From: JAIVGV01 sp032229975 | GTDB lineage: Bacteria > Acidobacteriota > Blastocatellia > Pyrinomonadales > Pyrinomonadaceae | NCBI GenBank assembly: GCA_032229975.1 | Contig: JAVXVG010000052.1 | Location: forward strand, 1 to 64,000 | Reading direction: 5' to 3' | DNA: 64,000 nucleotides | Part shown: one piece after another, positions 35,203 through 44,106 of the stretch | How positions within the stretch are numbered: position 1 is the first letter of the stretch | Layout: each line of letters starts with the position of its first letter | Position numbers and translations under genes: made by a program | Notes under the pieces: generated by a model | Told to the model about the DNA's origin: nothing | Databases searched by the model: none | What the model saw: only the letters and a program-made list of their open reading frames with translations

Positions 35203-35688
35203 ATGTACAGAGGCAAATCCGCGATGTTAATGCTCGCGATATTTCTGCTGTCGTTGGCCGCCGCCCCGCCTTCATTGGCTCTAACGCGATCAAATCAAGC
35301 GCGGGGCAGCGCCAATGAGGAGCGTCTGCTTTCCGCACTTGATAAGTCGGGCTACAGCTACAGCAAAATTGACAAAGGAATCTGGGTCATTGAACTCGAC
35401 GGCAAGCATCTCGCGAAAGTGAAAGTCATTATCGCGGCAACGGAAGATGTCGTGGTCGTGTCGGCTGAGGTAATAGACCGCAAGGAGTTGAAAGGCAAAG
35501 AGGCGGAGTTGGTGAAGATGCTTGAGTTGAACGATCAGTACGATACGGCCAAGTTGGCCCTCTCGAAGCGCGGTCTTTATGCAAGGACGGATATACACGC
35601 AGGACTAGTAGATGGAAAAGAACTCGCTTACTTGATCAACCAAGTGGCGGCCTTGGCTGATGATGCTTATGCACAAGTGAAGCCATAA
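35203..35688 (+). CDS. Exported YbjN/type III secretion chaperone-like protein
   Basis: A 161-residue protein with a signal peptide (about 5-25, AMLMLAIFLLSLAAAPPSLA). The mature domain has an alpha-beta pattern like YbjN and type III secretion chaperones: LLSALDKSGYSYSKIDKG, VKVIIAATEDVVVVSAEV, KMLELNDQYDTAKLAL. The start at 35203 is chosen because AGAGGAG is 8 bases upstream; the frame is open to 35053 but has no signal. The function of such exported forms is unknown. GC is lower than in the neighbouring genes. Confidence 0.75.
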   Translation: MYRGKSAMLMLAIFLLSLAAAPPSLALTRSNQARGSANEERLLSALDKSGYSYSKIDKGIWVIELDGKHLAKVKVIIAATEDVVVVSAEVIDRKELKGKEAELVKMLELNDQYDTAKLALSKRGLYARTDIHAGLVDGKELAYLINQVAALADDAYAQVKP

Positions 35689-35844
35689 CCCTAAGGATGA
35701 TCCTTAATCCATTCAATCATTAAACTTCTCAACATCCTTATCATCTTCTGTTGGGCAGAAGTGGCGTAAGGAAAAGCTACGCCTCATGCTAAATCATCTA
35801 ACGGAGTGTAACGCGAAGCTTGAAGTGTGAGGTCATAACACTCT

Positions 35845-36360
35845 TCAATAAACTTCATACGAGTAGACTAGGATGAGGTATTGTGCCACACGCTTGCCGT
35901 CCTTCTCCGCAGGGATGAAGCGAATGTTTCGCGCCGCCTCGACCGCCTTCTCTGTAAAGGCGTCCGGCACCTTCTTGGCCCCCTGCGAATGAATTTCTAT
36001 GTTGCTCACATAGCCCCTCGGACATAGGACGACGCGCAGCTTGATCTCCCACGCCCCGACCTCCGACCCTGACGCAGAATAGCCCAGCTCGGGTTTGAAT
36101 AGGACTTCCGCTTTCTTCGTCACCTGCGACTGCGTAAAAACCTCCTTCACTTCCTCGCTCGCTGTCGCGCTGCCCGACCCTGTACCGACGCCGCCGCGCC
36201 GGGCGGGCTGCGGTGCTTCGCAAAAACTTGTCACGGGCGTCGGGGCGGGCTGCGACTTCTGAGGCGTTTGTGCCGAGCCTGTGAGTGTCCACGCCACACA
36301 AAAGCCGGCGAGACTGAGACAGTGCCTGAACTTCAAGAAACCGGGAACCATATGTGTCAT
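35845..36360 (-). CDS. TonB C-terminal domain protein
   Basis: A 171-residue exported protein with a signal peptide (about 12-30, CLSLAGFCVAWTLTGSAQ). The C-terminal 100 residues match the TonB_C style common in Acidobacteriota: KKAEVLFKPELGYS, EIKLRVVLCPRGYVSNIEI, TEKAVEAARNIRFIPAEKDG, VYSYEVY. It lacks a membrane helix and Pro-rich spacer, so it is not a complete energy transducer. A start at 36351 is possible. Confidence 0.75.
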   Translation of the reverse strand: MTHMVPGFLKFRHCLSLAGFCVAWTLTGSAQTPQKSQPAPTPVTSFCEAPQPARRGGVGTGSGSATASEEVKEVFTQSQVTKKAEVLFKPELGYSASGSEVGAWEIKLRVVLCPRGYVSNIEIHSQGAKKVPDAFTEKAVEAARNIRFIPAEKDGKRVAQYLILVYSYEVY

Positions 36361-36915
36361 CTCCTTTAACGCAGCATACTATTCGAGAAGCATCAACACC
36401 ACAAGACGTAGGGACAATCTCGTCTCATCGCCGTCTGCACAAGTCGCGACCGGGGGCGACGAAGGGAAGGCTTGCTTTCGGATCATTAATGTTCTAGTGA
36501 AGAAGCGCTCGCCAGTAATTGCACCAAGTCTCCGCGACATCTCACTCCGCCGGGTGCAAAGAGTACCCATTAAAGTCCCCACAGTCATTATTACATCCTG
36601 ATGTAATGACTTTCCTTAAGTTATAACTGATAGGACTTACAGATATGTGCCGGAGCTACGCGGCGGAGTGAAAATGCAAGGCCTTAACATGATTGCAACT
36701 TGCAGCGGTCCGCCGATCTGCGGTGGCGATCTCGATCGATTCTTTGTGCTGATCCATTACCACGTACATGATAGACTTTCGCGCGTAACCCGAGGACATG
36801 GATCGTTGAAAGTTTATTAGAGACCGTAGCCGACCCTTGCTCGCACTGCCGTTCTTGTCGCTCACCGCCGGCGATCTTACCGGGCTGCTTGTCTCAAACC
36901 GAGGTCAATTCCTAA
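36361..36915. other. Gene-poor interval
   Basis: About 555 bases between the TonB-C gene and the BNR-repeat gene. It holds a probable transposase remnant (36656-36865 on the minus strand) and otherwise no open frame with family features, RNA gene or clear repeat. Confidence 0.6.
36656..36865 (-). pseudogene. Probable remnant of an IS110-type transposase N-terminus
   Basis: Translation in this frame gives YVVMDQHKESIEIATADR near residues 34-51, which resembles the DEDD (RuvC-like) start of IS110-family transposases, where a D-x-H-K-E motif follows the first strand. The frame then loses the pattern and ends, and no full transposase or IS ends are visible. It is at best a short fossil. The alternative is chance similarity. 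Confidence 0.4.
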
Positions 36916-39900
36916 ATGAAAACAAACTACCGCGTTTTGTTGATCGTTGCTGTGTTCGGAATCGCGCTGTTTACGGCAGCGGTTAATCCTCACGATTCAA
37001 TCTATGCAGTAGGCAATCGCGTCGAGGTCGATATGGCTCCGGACGATGACCTCTTTGCCGGTCTCCGCTGGCGCAACATCGGCCCGTTTCACGGTGGGCG
37101 CATCGCAGCCGTCACCGGCGCGATCGGTCAGCCGGGCGTGTTCTACGTCGGTGCGCCTGCCGGCGGCATCTGGAAAACCACGAGCGCGGGCGTGACGTGG
37201 TTCCCCGTCTTCGATCAGTTCAAGAACGTGGACAGCATCGGCGCGATACAGGTGGCTCCATCCGATCCGAATATCGTGTATGTCGGCACTGGCGACTCGG
37301 TGCAGGGTTCGCTCGGCGACGGCATGTACAAATCGGTCGATGCCGGTAAGACGTGGGCCCACATTGGCCTCGAGGACACGGTCAAGATCAACAAGATCGT
37401 GATCGACCCGAAAGATCCCGATCTCGTGCTCGCCTCGACGCAGGGCGACGCGCGGCACGGCGGCCAAGGCATCTATCGCAGCACCGACAGCGGCAAGACG
37501 TGGACGAACGTCCTCAAGCCTGAGAATGCGAACGGCACGCGCGACCTTGAGTACGCGTTCGACGTGCCGCACGTGATGTTCGCAACATCGCAGGGCAGCG
37601 GCGGTGGATTCGGTGGTGGATTTGGCGGAGGCGGCGGAGGTGGAGCGGCTGCGCCGCAAGGGCCGAACGGCACGGCGCTCTTCAAGTCAACCGATGCTGG
37701 CAAGACGTGGAAGAAGATCGATACGCTGCCGCCGTACACGGGACGCATCAGCGTCGCGATTGCGATGCACACGAAGGGCCAACGTATCTACGTCGTCGGC
37801 GGCCCGCTTCAGGGCGGTTCTGGTCTGTATCGGTCTGACGATCAAGGCGCGACGTGGCAGCACATGGCAGCGGGCGACACGCGCGTTGCCAACGGGCAGG
37901 GCGCGTTCAGCTCAGGCGTATGGGTCGATCCACAAGACCCGGACATTCTCTACACGGTCAGCACCACGGTGTATCGCTCAACCGACGGCGGCAAAACGTT
38001 CAGCGCGTTCAAGGGCGCGCCCGGCGGCGAAGACCCGCACGAGATTTGGATCGATCCGACCAACGGCCAGCAGATGTTGTTCGGCTTCGATCAGGGCCCA
38101 GCCGTCACGCTCGACGGCGGGCAGACCTGGAGTGGCTATTACCAGATACCAATCGCGCAGGTCTATCACGTCGCCACCGATACACGTTACCCGTATTGGG
38201 TGATGGGAGCGCAGCAGGACACGGGCGCGATCATGACGCGCAGTCGCAGCGATCTGGGCCAGATCACGACCCTCGATTGGTATCCGCTGCAGTCGTCCGA
38301 GTTCGGCACTGTCGCGCCCGATCCGCTTACGCCGACGACCGTGTACGGCGTCGGCTATGGCACCGGGCAAGGCAACGGGCTGATCAAGATCGATCTCGCC
38401 ACGGGACAGTGGGGCAACGTCGCGCCGAATTTCGGGACGGACGCGAGCCTGTATCCGGCGGGCCGCGATTTCTGGAAACGGTTCGACACCGCGTTCGAAC
38501 CGAAGGCGATGTACGTCGGCTACAACTGCATTGTCGTGACGCGCGACGGCGCGCAAACGTGGAAGACGTTCAGCCCCGATCTCACCACGCTGAAAGGTCA
38601 GCCGATGCTGCCGTGCGGCGTCGCGCCTGCGGCGGCGGCGACGCCCACTCCCGCTCCGGCTCCGACGAAGGCGCCCCCAGCGCCAACACCGACGCCGACG
38701 CCAGCCACTCCGGCCGCCCCTCGTAGTTACATTTCTGATTTCTCGCTCTCGACCGTCAAGCGGGGCGTCGTCTGGTCAGGCAGCAGCACGGGACAGATCT
38801 ACAACACGATGGACGGCGGCAAGACTTGGAACAACGTCACGAACTTCGCCGATCTGCCGGCGAACGCCAACTTCGTCACCGTCGAGGCCGGGCACGGCGA
38901 CGTCAATACGGCCTACGTGCTCGCGAACATCAGCTTCGTCCGTGGTGGCCCCGCATCGGGGCCGGAGCAGCACTACATCTACCGCACGCACGACGGCGGC
39001 AAGACTTGGACGCGCATCGTTAACGGCCTGCCGGTCGATGAACGCACGGGCAGTCAGGTGCACGTCATTCGCGAAGACCCCAAACAGAAGGGCTTGCTCT
39101 TCGCAGGCACCGAGACGACCGTCTATGTTTCATTCAACGACGGCGATCACTGGCAGTCGCTGCGGCTGAATCTGCCGAGCACGTCGATCCGCGACATGGT
39201 GTTTCATACGGACGATCACATGAACGATCTGGTCATCGGCACGTACGGTCGCGGATTCTGGGTGCTCGACGACATGAGTCCGCTGCGCGAGGTCGCGGCG
39301 AAGGCGCAGCAGATCGCGGCGGCACCGGCATACTTGTTCAAACCGGGAGACGCTATACGCTCGCGGATGAACTCGAATTGGGATCAACCGATGAACCCCG
39401 AGATGCCGCACGCGCCGAACCCGCCGTTCGGCGCGCTCATCTACTACCACCTGAGCAAAAAGCCGGCCGCCGAGATTAAGCTGCAGATCTTCGACTCGGC
39501 GAATAAGTTGGTGCGGACGATCACGAGCACGCCGCCGCCCGTGTACGAGCGGCCCCCGTATCCCGATTATTGGCTGATGCCCCCGTCTGAGCGCGCGCTC
39601 TCGGCGAACACGGGGACGAATCGCATCAATTGGGATCTGCGTTATGACGATCCGCCCGGCTACAACCCCGACATCAATAACCAGATGAACTCCGCGCCGG
39701 GCCAGGTCACGCCCGCGCCGCACGGGCCGCTCGCGTTGCCGGGCACGTACACCGTCAAGTTGCTGGTGGATGGCGCGACGTACACGCAGACTCTTGTCGT
39801 GCATAACGATCCGCGCGTCGGCGAGGGCGCGGGCGTGATGTCGGCGTTGCGGGCACAGAACAGACTGGCGATGGCCGCCGCGCAGGGCATGAAGGACAGC

Positions 39901-40395
39901 TACGCCGCCAACGAGGAAGTGACCGCAGTGCGTGCACAACTGGCCGCGGTCGCGCGCGGCGCGCTGCCGCCGGATGTCGCGACGGCGGCGACCGCGCTCG
40001 ATACGAAGCTGGCGACCTTCGGAGCGGCGGGTGGCCGTGCACCGCGAGGCGGCGGCTTTGGAGGGGGATTCGGCGGTGGCCCCGCACGCGTGCCGGGCAG
40101 CGTGTTGGCGTTCTACTCGATCAACACGATCTTCAACACAGTCCTCGGGCCGCTCTCGCAGGACGGCATCGACATGCCGCCCACCAAGGCGGAGGTTGAC
40201 ACATGGGAATCGGGCTGCAAGGAGTTCACCGCGACGGTGAATGGGTGGAAGACGATCCTCGGCGTGGACCTGATCGGATTCAACAACCTGCTAACGAAAA
40301 ACAACCTGACGCCGCTGAAGACCACGACGGCACTGGCGGTACCGGCGTCGTGCACGTTCGTATGGCCCACGGCGACGGGCGGCAGGAGCAAATAG
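36916..40395 (+). CDS. Large exported BNR/VPS10-repeat (beta-propeller) protein
   Basis: An 1159-residue protein with a signal peptide (RVLLIVAVFGIALFTAAV). The family start LRWRNIGPFHGGRIAAVTG is followed by many Asp-box repeats (SxDxGxTW), for example SVDAGKTW, STDSGKTW, STDAGKTW and TMDGGKTW, which form beta-propellers as in sortilin/VPS10 and photosystem-stability factor-like proteins. Glycine-rich loops near 235-250 and 1055-1070 and a Pro/Thr linker near 580-610 separate parts. The C-terminal third has a flanking Ig-like segment (AEIKLQIFDSANKLVRTI). These proteins are numerous in Acidobacteriota; a catalytic role has not been established. Confidence 0.85.
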   Translation: MKTNYRVLLIVAVFGIALFTAAVNPHDSIYAVGNRVEVDMAPDDDLFAGLRWRNIGPFHGGRIAAVTGAIGQPGVFYVGAPAGGIWKTTSAGVTWFPVFDQFKNVDSIGAIQVAPSDPNIVYVGTGDSVQGSLGDGMYKSVDAGKTWAHIGLEDTVKINKIVIDPKDPDLVLASTQGDARHGGQGIYRSTDSGKTWTNVLKPENANGTRDLEYAFDVPHVMFATSQGSGGGFGGGFGGGGGGGAAAPQGPNGTALFKSTDAGKTWKKIDTLPPYTGRISVAIAMHTKGQRIYVVGGPLQGGSGLYRSDDQGATWQHMAAGDTRVANGQGAFSSGVWVDPQDPDILYTVSTTVYRSTDGGKTFSAFKGAPGGEDPHEIWIDPTNGQQMLFGFDQGPAVTLDGGQTWSGYYQIPIAQVYHVATDTRYPYWVMGAQQDTGAIMTRSRSDLGQITTLDWYPLQSSEFGTVAPDPLTPTTVYGVGYGTGQGNGLIKIDLATGQWGNVAPNFGTDASLYPAGRDFWKRFDTAFEPKAMYVGYNCIVVTRDGAQTWKTFSPDLTTLKGQPMLPCGVAPAAAATPTPAPAPTKAPPAPTPTPTPATPAAPRSYISDFSLSTVKRGVVWSGSSTGQIYNTMDGGKTWNNVTNFADLPANANFVTVEAGHGDVNTAYVLANISFVRGGPASGPEQHYIYRTHDGGKTWTRIVNGLPVDERTGSQVHVIREDPKQKGLLFAGTETTVYVSFNDGDHWQSLRLNLPSTSIRDMVFHTDDHMNDLVIGTYGRGFWVLDDMSPLREVAAKAQQIAAAPAYLFKPGDAIRSRMNSNWDQPMNPEMPHAPNPPFGALIYYHLSKKPAAEIKLQIFDSANKLVRTITSTPPPVYERPPYPDYWLMPPSERALSANTGTNRINWDLRYDDPPGYNPDINNQMNSAPGQVTPAPHGPLALPGTYTVKLLVDGATYTQTLVVHNDPRVGEGAGVMSALRAQNRLAMAAAQGMKDSYAANEEVTAVRAQLAAVARGALPPDVATAATALDTKLATFGAAGGRAPRGGGFGGGFGGGPARVPGSVLAFYSINTIFNTVLGPLSQDGIDMPPTKAEVDTWESGCKEFTATVNGWKTILGVDLIGFNNLLTKNNLTPLKTTTALAVPASCTFVWPTATGGRSK

Positions 40396-40410
40396 ACCGA
40401 AGACCGTGCA

Positions 40411-40659
40411 GTGGCCGCAAGACGTCATCTCCAACGAGGCTTAGAGAATCCAAACCGTGAGTTTTATCGCGGCAATAAACGTGTAGCTCATTACAGGGAA
40501 ACAGGTGAAATTCCACCTCCCGGCAGTTATACAGCACCGAAATTCAATGTACCCACAATTCAAGTCTCGACAGATGAAGAATACCTCCCTTGTATTGATG
40601 AGATTGTGAAGCACATTCAATCATGGTGGTTTGAAGCTGCCGCAGTCACCATGGAGTAG
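40411..40659 (+). CDS. Short hypothetical frame, possibly a C-terminal fragment of a P-loop kinase
   Basis: An 82-codon frame from GTG with no ribosome-binding site. The end (PGSYTAPKFNVPTIQVSTD and a final helix DEIVKHIQSWW) faintly resembles the C-terminus of adenylylsulfate-kinase-like proteins (YEPP...DT...E..V..I). No P-loop is present, so if real it is a fragment. Composition is more AT-rich than in the flanking genes. It might also be non-coding. Confidence 0.25.
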   Translation: MAARRHLQRGLENPNREFYRGNKRVAHYRETGEIPPPGSYTAPKFNVPTIQVSTDEEYLPCIDEIVKHIQSWWFEAAAVTME

Positions 40660-40678
40660 TGGGTCAGTTTGAAATCCT

Positions 40679-40801
40679 AGAGCGGGTTTCGATTGAATGT
40701 ACGGTTCAGAGTTCACGCTTTAGCGTGCGCGCTTCGGCAAACACAACCTAAAGGTTGAACTCTGAACGCTCAACACCTTCCGTTCAACTGAAAACCGCTC
40801 T
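40679..40801. repeat. Long imperfect inverted repeat containing a REP pair with covarying stems
   Basis: Outer arms 40679-40701 and 40779-40801 match at about 18 of 23 positions. Inside lie two inverted 24-bp units (40704-40727 and 40744-40767) that share GTTCAGAGTTCA and a TTTA loop but have different stems: CACGC/GCGTG in one and CAACC/GGTTG in the other. The preserved pairing despite different bases suggests selection for hairpin structure. The rest of the 604-base gap 40396-40999 shows no confident gene. Confidence 0.8.
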
Positions 40802-40999
40802 AAGTAATACTTGACGTGAGCTTTGCCGAGCGAACCCGTGCCGATCTGTTTATTCTTTCTGGCGTCAGATGGCAAAAACTTTTGCCATGCCACTTTCCTC
40901 ACAGGGCCGAGTATAGCCACCAATAAAATCCTTGACCTGCGTGCTCCTGATTATTATAAGAGCTAACTATTAATCCATCTTTTCTTCGAGGGGCACGCC

Positions 41000-43858
41000 G
41001 TGAAAGAGACGCGCGACAGCATCACCGACGTTTGGGGCGAACGCACCCCTCATGAGAACCATGACTGGCCCACGAGAGTCGATGAGCGCACGCTTGAAAA
41101 GCCCGACAAGTGGGTTCAGTCCTGCTGCATCCTTTGCTCCAACGGCTGCGCGCTGGATATTGGTGTTAAAGATGGAAAGATGGTCGGCGTGCGCGGAAGG
41201 CGCACTGATCGCGTCAACCATGGGCGTCTAGGGCCGAAGGGCCTACATGGATGGATAGCGAATCACAGTCCGGACCGGCTGACGCACCCATTGATCAGGC
41301 GCGGCGGGAAGTTGCGAAAAGCGACTTGGGATCAGGCGATGAAGTTAATAGTTCGTCGCACTAAGGAGATTAAGAAGCAGTACACGAGCGGGGCGATTGG
41401 TATCTACAACACGGGCCAGCTCTTCCTCGAAGAGTATTACACGCTCTCGATCATCGCTCACGCGGGGCTCGGCACGAACAACATGGACGGTAACACCCGG
41501 CTGTGCACGGCGACGGCGGCTCAGGCGCTCAAGGAGACGTTCGGCTCCGACGGTCAACCCGGTTCCTACACAGACATTGATGAGGCAGACTGCATCTTGC
41601 ACGCGGGCCATAACACAGCCGCCACGCAGACCGTCCTCTGGTCGCGCATCTTGGATAGGCGTCGTAGTGATAATCCGCCTAAGCTCATCGTCATCGACCC
41701 GCGTGAAACTCCGACGGCTAAAGAGGCGGACGTGCATCTTGCACCGCGCGTCGGCACGAACGTCGCGGTGATGAACGGACTGTTGAATCTGCTCATCCGA
41801 TCTGGAAACATTGATCGTGAGTTTATTGACGAGCACACAGTCGGGTTCGAGAAGCTACAAGAGGTAGTGAGCGCTTACACGCCGGAGCGCGTGCAGGAGA
41901 TCACGGGCGTCCCGACAAAAAAACTGCGCGCGGCTGCCAGACTGCTCGGCAGCGCGGAGAAGCTGTTCTCCACGGTGCTGCAAGGCTTCTACCAATCACA
42001 TCAGGCGACCGCTGCTTCCGTGCAGGTCAATAATCTCAATTTGATTCGCGGCATGATCGGCAAGCCCGGCTGCGGCATCCTCCAGATGAACGGCCAGCCC
42101 ACCGCCGAGAACACGCGCGAGACAGGCTGCGACGGCGAGTTCCCGGCATTCCGCAACTGGCACAACCCCGCACACCTCGACGATCTCGCTGAGCGGTGGA
42201 ACGTCGAACCTTCAACCATCCCGCACTGGCACTTGCCCGCGCACGCGATGGAAATATTTCGTCACGCAGAAACAGGCTCGATCAAGTTCCTCTGGATCAT
42301 CTGCACTAATCCGGCAGTTTCACTTCCAGAGCTTCACCGCATCCGCAAGATACTCGCGCAGGAAAAACTCTTCGTCGTCGTGCAGGACGCCTTCATGACG
42401 GAGACGGCAGAACTCGCCGACGTGGTTCTGCCGGCCGCCATCTGGGGCGAGAAGACCGGAACGTTCACCAACGCAGACCGCACCGTGCACATCTCTCACA
42501 AGGCGATTGAGCCGCCGGGCGAAGCCCGCTCAGACCTCGACATCTTCCTCGACTATGCCGAGCGCATGGACTTTCGCGACCGTGAGGGCAAGCCACTCGT
42601 GAAATGGTCAGACGCGGAAGGCGCGTTCGAGCATTGGAAGGAATGCTCGCGCGGGTGGGTCTGCGACTATAGCGGAATGAGCTACGCGAAACTGAGTAAA
42701 GGCTCAGGCATCCAGTGGCCCTGTAACAAAGAGCATCCGAAGGGAACGGAGCGGCTTTATACGGATTTCATCTTCCAGACAGATGCGGAAAGGTGTGAGA
42801 CCTATGGTCATGACATCGAGACGGGCGCGGCGAGGACGCCGGAAGAGTACAAGGCTCACGATCCGAAGGGGCGAGCGATACTAAAAGCCGCGCACTACAG
42901 CCCGCCGATGGAAGAGCCGGACGAGATGTACCCGTTCTGGCTGACGACCGGAAGAGTCGTCTATCATTGGCATACGCGCACCAAGACGGGCCGCTCGCAG
43001 GAGTTGCACGACGCCGCGCCGGATGCCTTCGTCCAGATATCGGAAAATGATGCGGAGCGCCTAAGCGTTGTTGAAGGTGAAATGCTTGAGGTCGCGTCGC
43101 GACGCGGGAATGTGAGAGGGCCAGCACAGATCGGCGGCATCATCGACGGTCACGTCTTCATTCCGTTCCACTATGGCTACTGGGACGCGAAAGAGGATCA
43201 TGAGCGAGCCGCCAACGAGTTGACGCTCACCGCTTGGGACCCCGTGAGCAAGCAGCCCTACTATAAATTTGCCGCCGTCCAAGTGCATAAAGCAGATGCT
43301 GAAGGCGTCACTGAGAAGCTGGCGGACGCGGCGGGGAAGGCCCTCGACAAAGCCAGCGAGTTGACCGACAAGGTGATGGCTGCGGCCCACGTCGAGCGCA
43401 GCCACGTCGCGGATTACATCGGCATCCTGAGCGAAGCCAATGAGGAGTTCGCCGCCGCTTGTGTTTCCGTCGCCGCGCATCATCTTGAGGAGCCGGAAAT
43501 TCAGTCGGGGATGCAGAAGCTTGCCGAGTTCTCAAATAAGGCTGTCGAAAGTCTTCGGCCGGTTGCGGATCGGTACGGCAAGTACGACACCAAGGGGCCG
43601 AACAAACTGCGGGAGACACTCTTCCCCTCAGCGCGCGCAGGGGCATACGGCGTGCTGCGCGATCTGCATGCGCTATTCGTGATGGCTTCGGAAATCCACG
43701 TCGCGCTGGCAATCGTTATGCAAACGTCGAAAGAGTTGCGCGACGAACAACTGCTGGCGAAGTGTATTGAGATGGATGAGAAAAACAAACGCCAGCAGGC
43801 ATGGCTCATCACGCAGATTGAGCACCGAGCATCACACACTCTGGTAGTGCCACAATAA
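41000..43858 (+). CDS. Molybdopterin oxidoreductase (nitrate reductase/formate dehydrogenase-like) with helical C-terminal extension
   Basis: A 952-residue DMSO-reductase-superfamily enzyme starting at GTG with GAGGGG eight bases upstream. The N-terminal Fe-S motif is CxxCxxxC (Cys43, 46, 50) but position 78, 28 residues later, is Gly in GRLGPKG where the fourth cysteine normally stands. A likely Mo-ligand cysteine is Cys169 in NTRLCTATAA. The cofactor-binding domains continue to about 770 with GQPTAENTRETG and TTGRVVYHWHT. Residues about 775-952 are an all-helical extension that is not part of the usual fold. No signal peptide or TAT motif is seen, so it is probably cytoplasmic. Partner subunits are absent nearby. 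Confidence 0.85.
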   Translation: MKETRDSITDVWGERTPHENHDWPTRVDERTLEKPDKWVQSCCILCSNGCALDIGVKDGKMVGVRGRRTDRVNHGRLGPKGLHGWIANHSPDRLTHPLIRRGGKLRKATWDQAMKLIVRRTKEIKKQYTSGAIGIYNTGQLFLEEYYTLSIIAHAGLGTNNMDGNTRLCTATAAQALKETFGSDGQPGSYTDIDEADCILHAGHNTAATQTVLWSRILDRRRSDNPPKLIVIDPRETPTAKEADVHLAPRVGTNVAVMNGLLNLLIRSGNIDREFIDEHTVGFEKLQEVVSAYTPERVQEITGVPTKKLRAAARLLGSAEKLFSTVLQGFYQSHQATAASVQVNNLNLIRGMIGKPGCGILQMNGQPTAENTRETGCDGEFPAFRNWHNPAHLDDLAERWNVEPSTIPHWHLPAHAMEIFRHAETGSIKFLWIICTNPAVSLPELHRIRKILAQEKLFVVVQDAFMTETAELADVVLPAAIWGEKTGTFTNADRTVHISHKAIEPPGEARSDLDIFLDYAERMDFRDREGKPLVKWSDAEGAFEHWKECSRGWVCDYSGMSYAKLSKGSGIQWPCNKEHPKGTERLYTDFIFQTDAERCETYGHDIETGAARTPEEYKAHDPKGRAILKAAHYSPPMEEPDEMYPFWLTTGRVVYHWHTRTKTGRSQELHDAAPDAFVQISENDAERLSVVEGEMLEVASRRGNVRGPAQIGGIIDGHVFIPFHYGYWDAKEDHERAANELTLTAWDPVSKQPYYKFAAVQVHKADAEGVTEKLADAAGKALDKASELTDKVMAAAHVERSHVADYIGILSEANEEFAAACVSVAAHHLEEPEIQSGMQKLAEFSNKAVESLRPVADRYGKYDTKGPNKLRETLFPSARAGAYGVLRDLHALFVMASEIHVALAIVMQTSKELRDEQLLAKCIEMDEKNKRQQAWLITQIEHRASHTLVVPQ

Positions 43859-43918
43859 AATGGCCCATGAATCTAGAGACCGGGCGGACGCCGAATTCGC
43901 AGCAATCCGGTGTAGGTA

Positions 43919-43970
43919 GGGCGATAATATATTTGACGATGATTCGTCAAATATATTATCGCCCTTTTTT
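43919..43970 (+). terminator. Terminator-like hairpin, related to the MITE-like ends
   Basis: A perfect 21-bp stem (43919-43939 and 43944-43964) with loop TGAT is followed by six T residues, the form of a rho-independent terminator for the oxidoreductase gene. The stem is AT-rich. Its sequence, GGGCGATAATATATTTGAC, is that of the terminal repeats of the elements at 21729-21839 and 35024-35138, so it may be an internally deleted copy now acting as a terminator. Confidence 0.8.
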
Positions 43971-44106
43971 CAACTCAACAATTTACTGGAGGGGCAGGCA
44001 CGACGCTTACCCCTTCGCGCTTCTCGCTGTCGCGATGTTGGCATTGCGAAGATCAGGAGCTTGCCCCGTTCCGACGTGCGGACTCCTTGTGATGGGGCCG
44101 CGCGGA

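Noticed and set aside
36281..36601. A 106-codon plus-strand frame in the gap after the TonB-C gene
   Set aside because: No ribosome-binding site, domain or codon bias, and it overlaps the start of the TonB-C gene on the other strand.
40802..40999. Molybdenum-cofactor riboswitch upstream of the oxidoreductase gene
   Set aside because: I could not fold a convincing aptamer; only the REP pair is evident in this gap.
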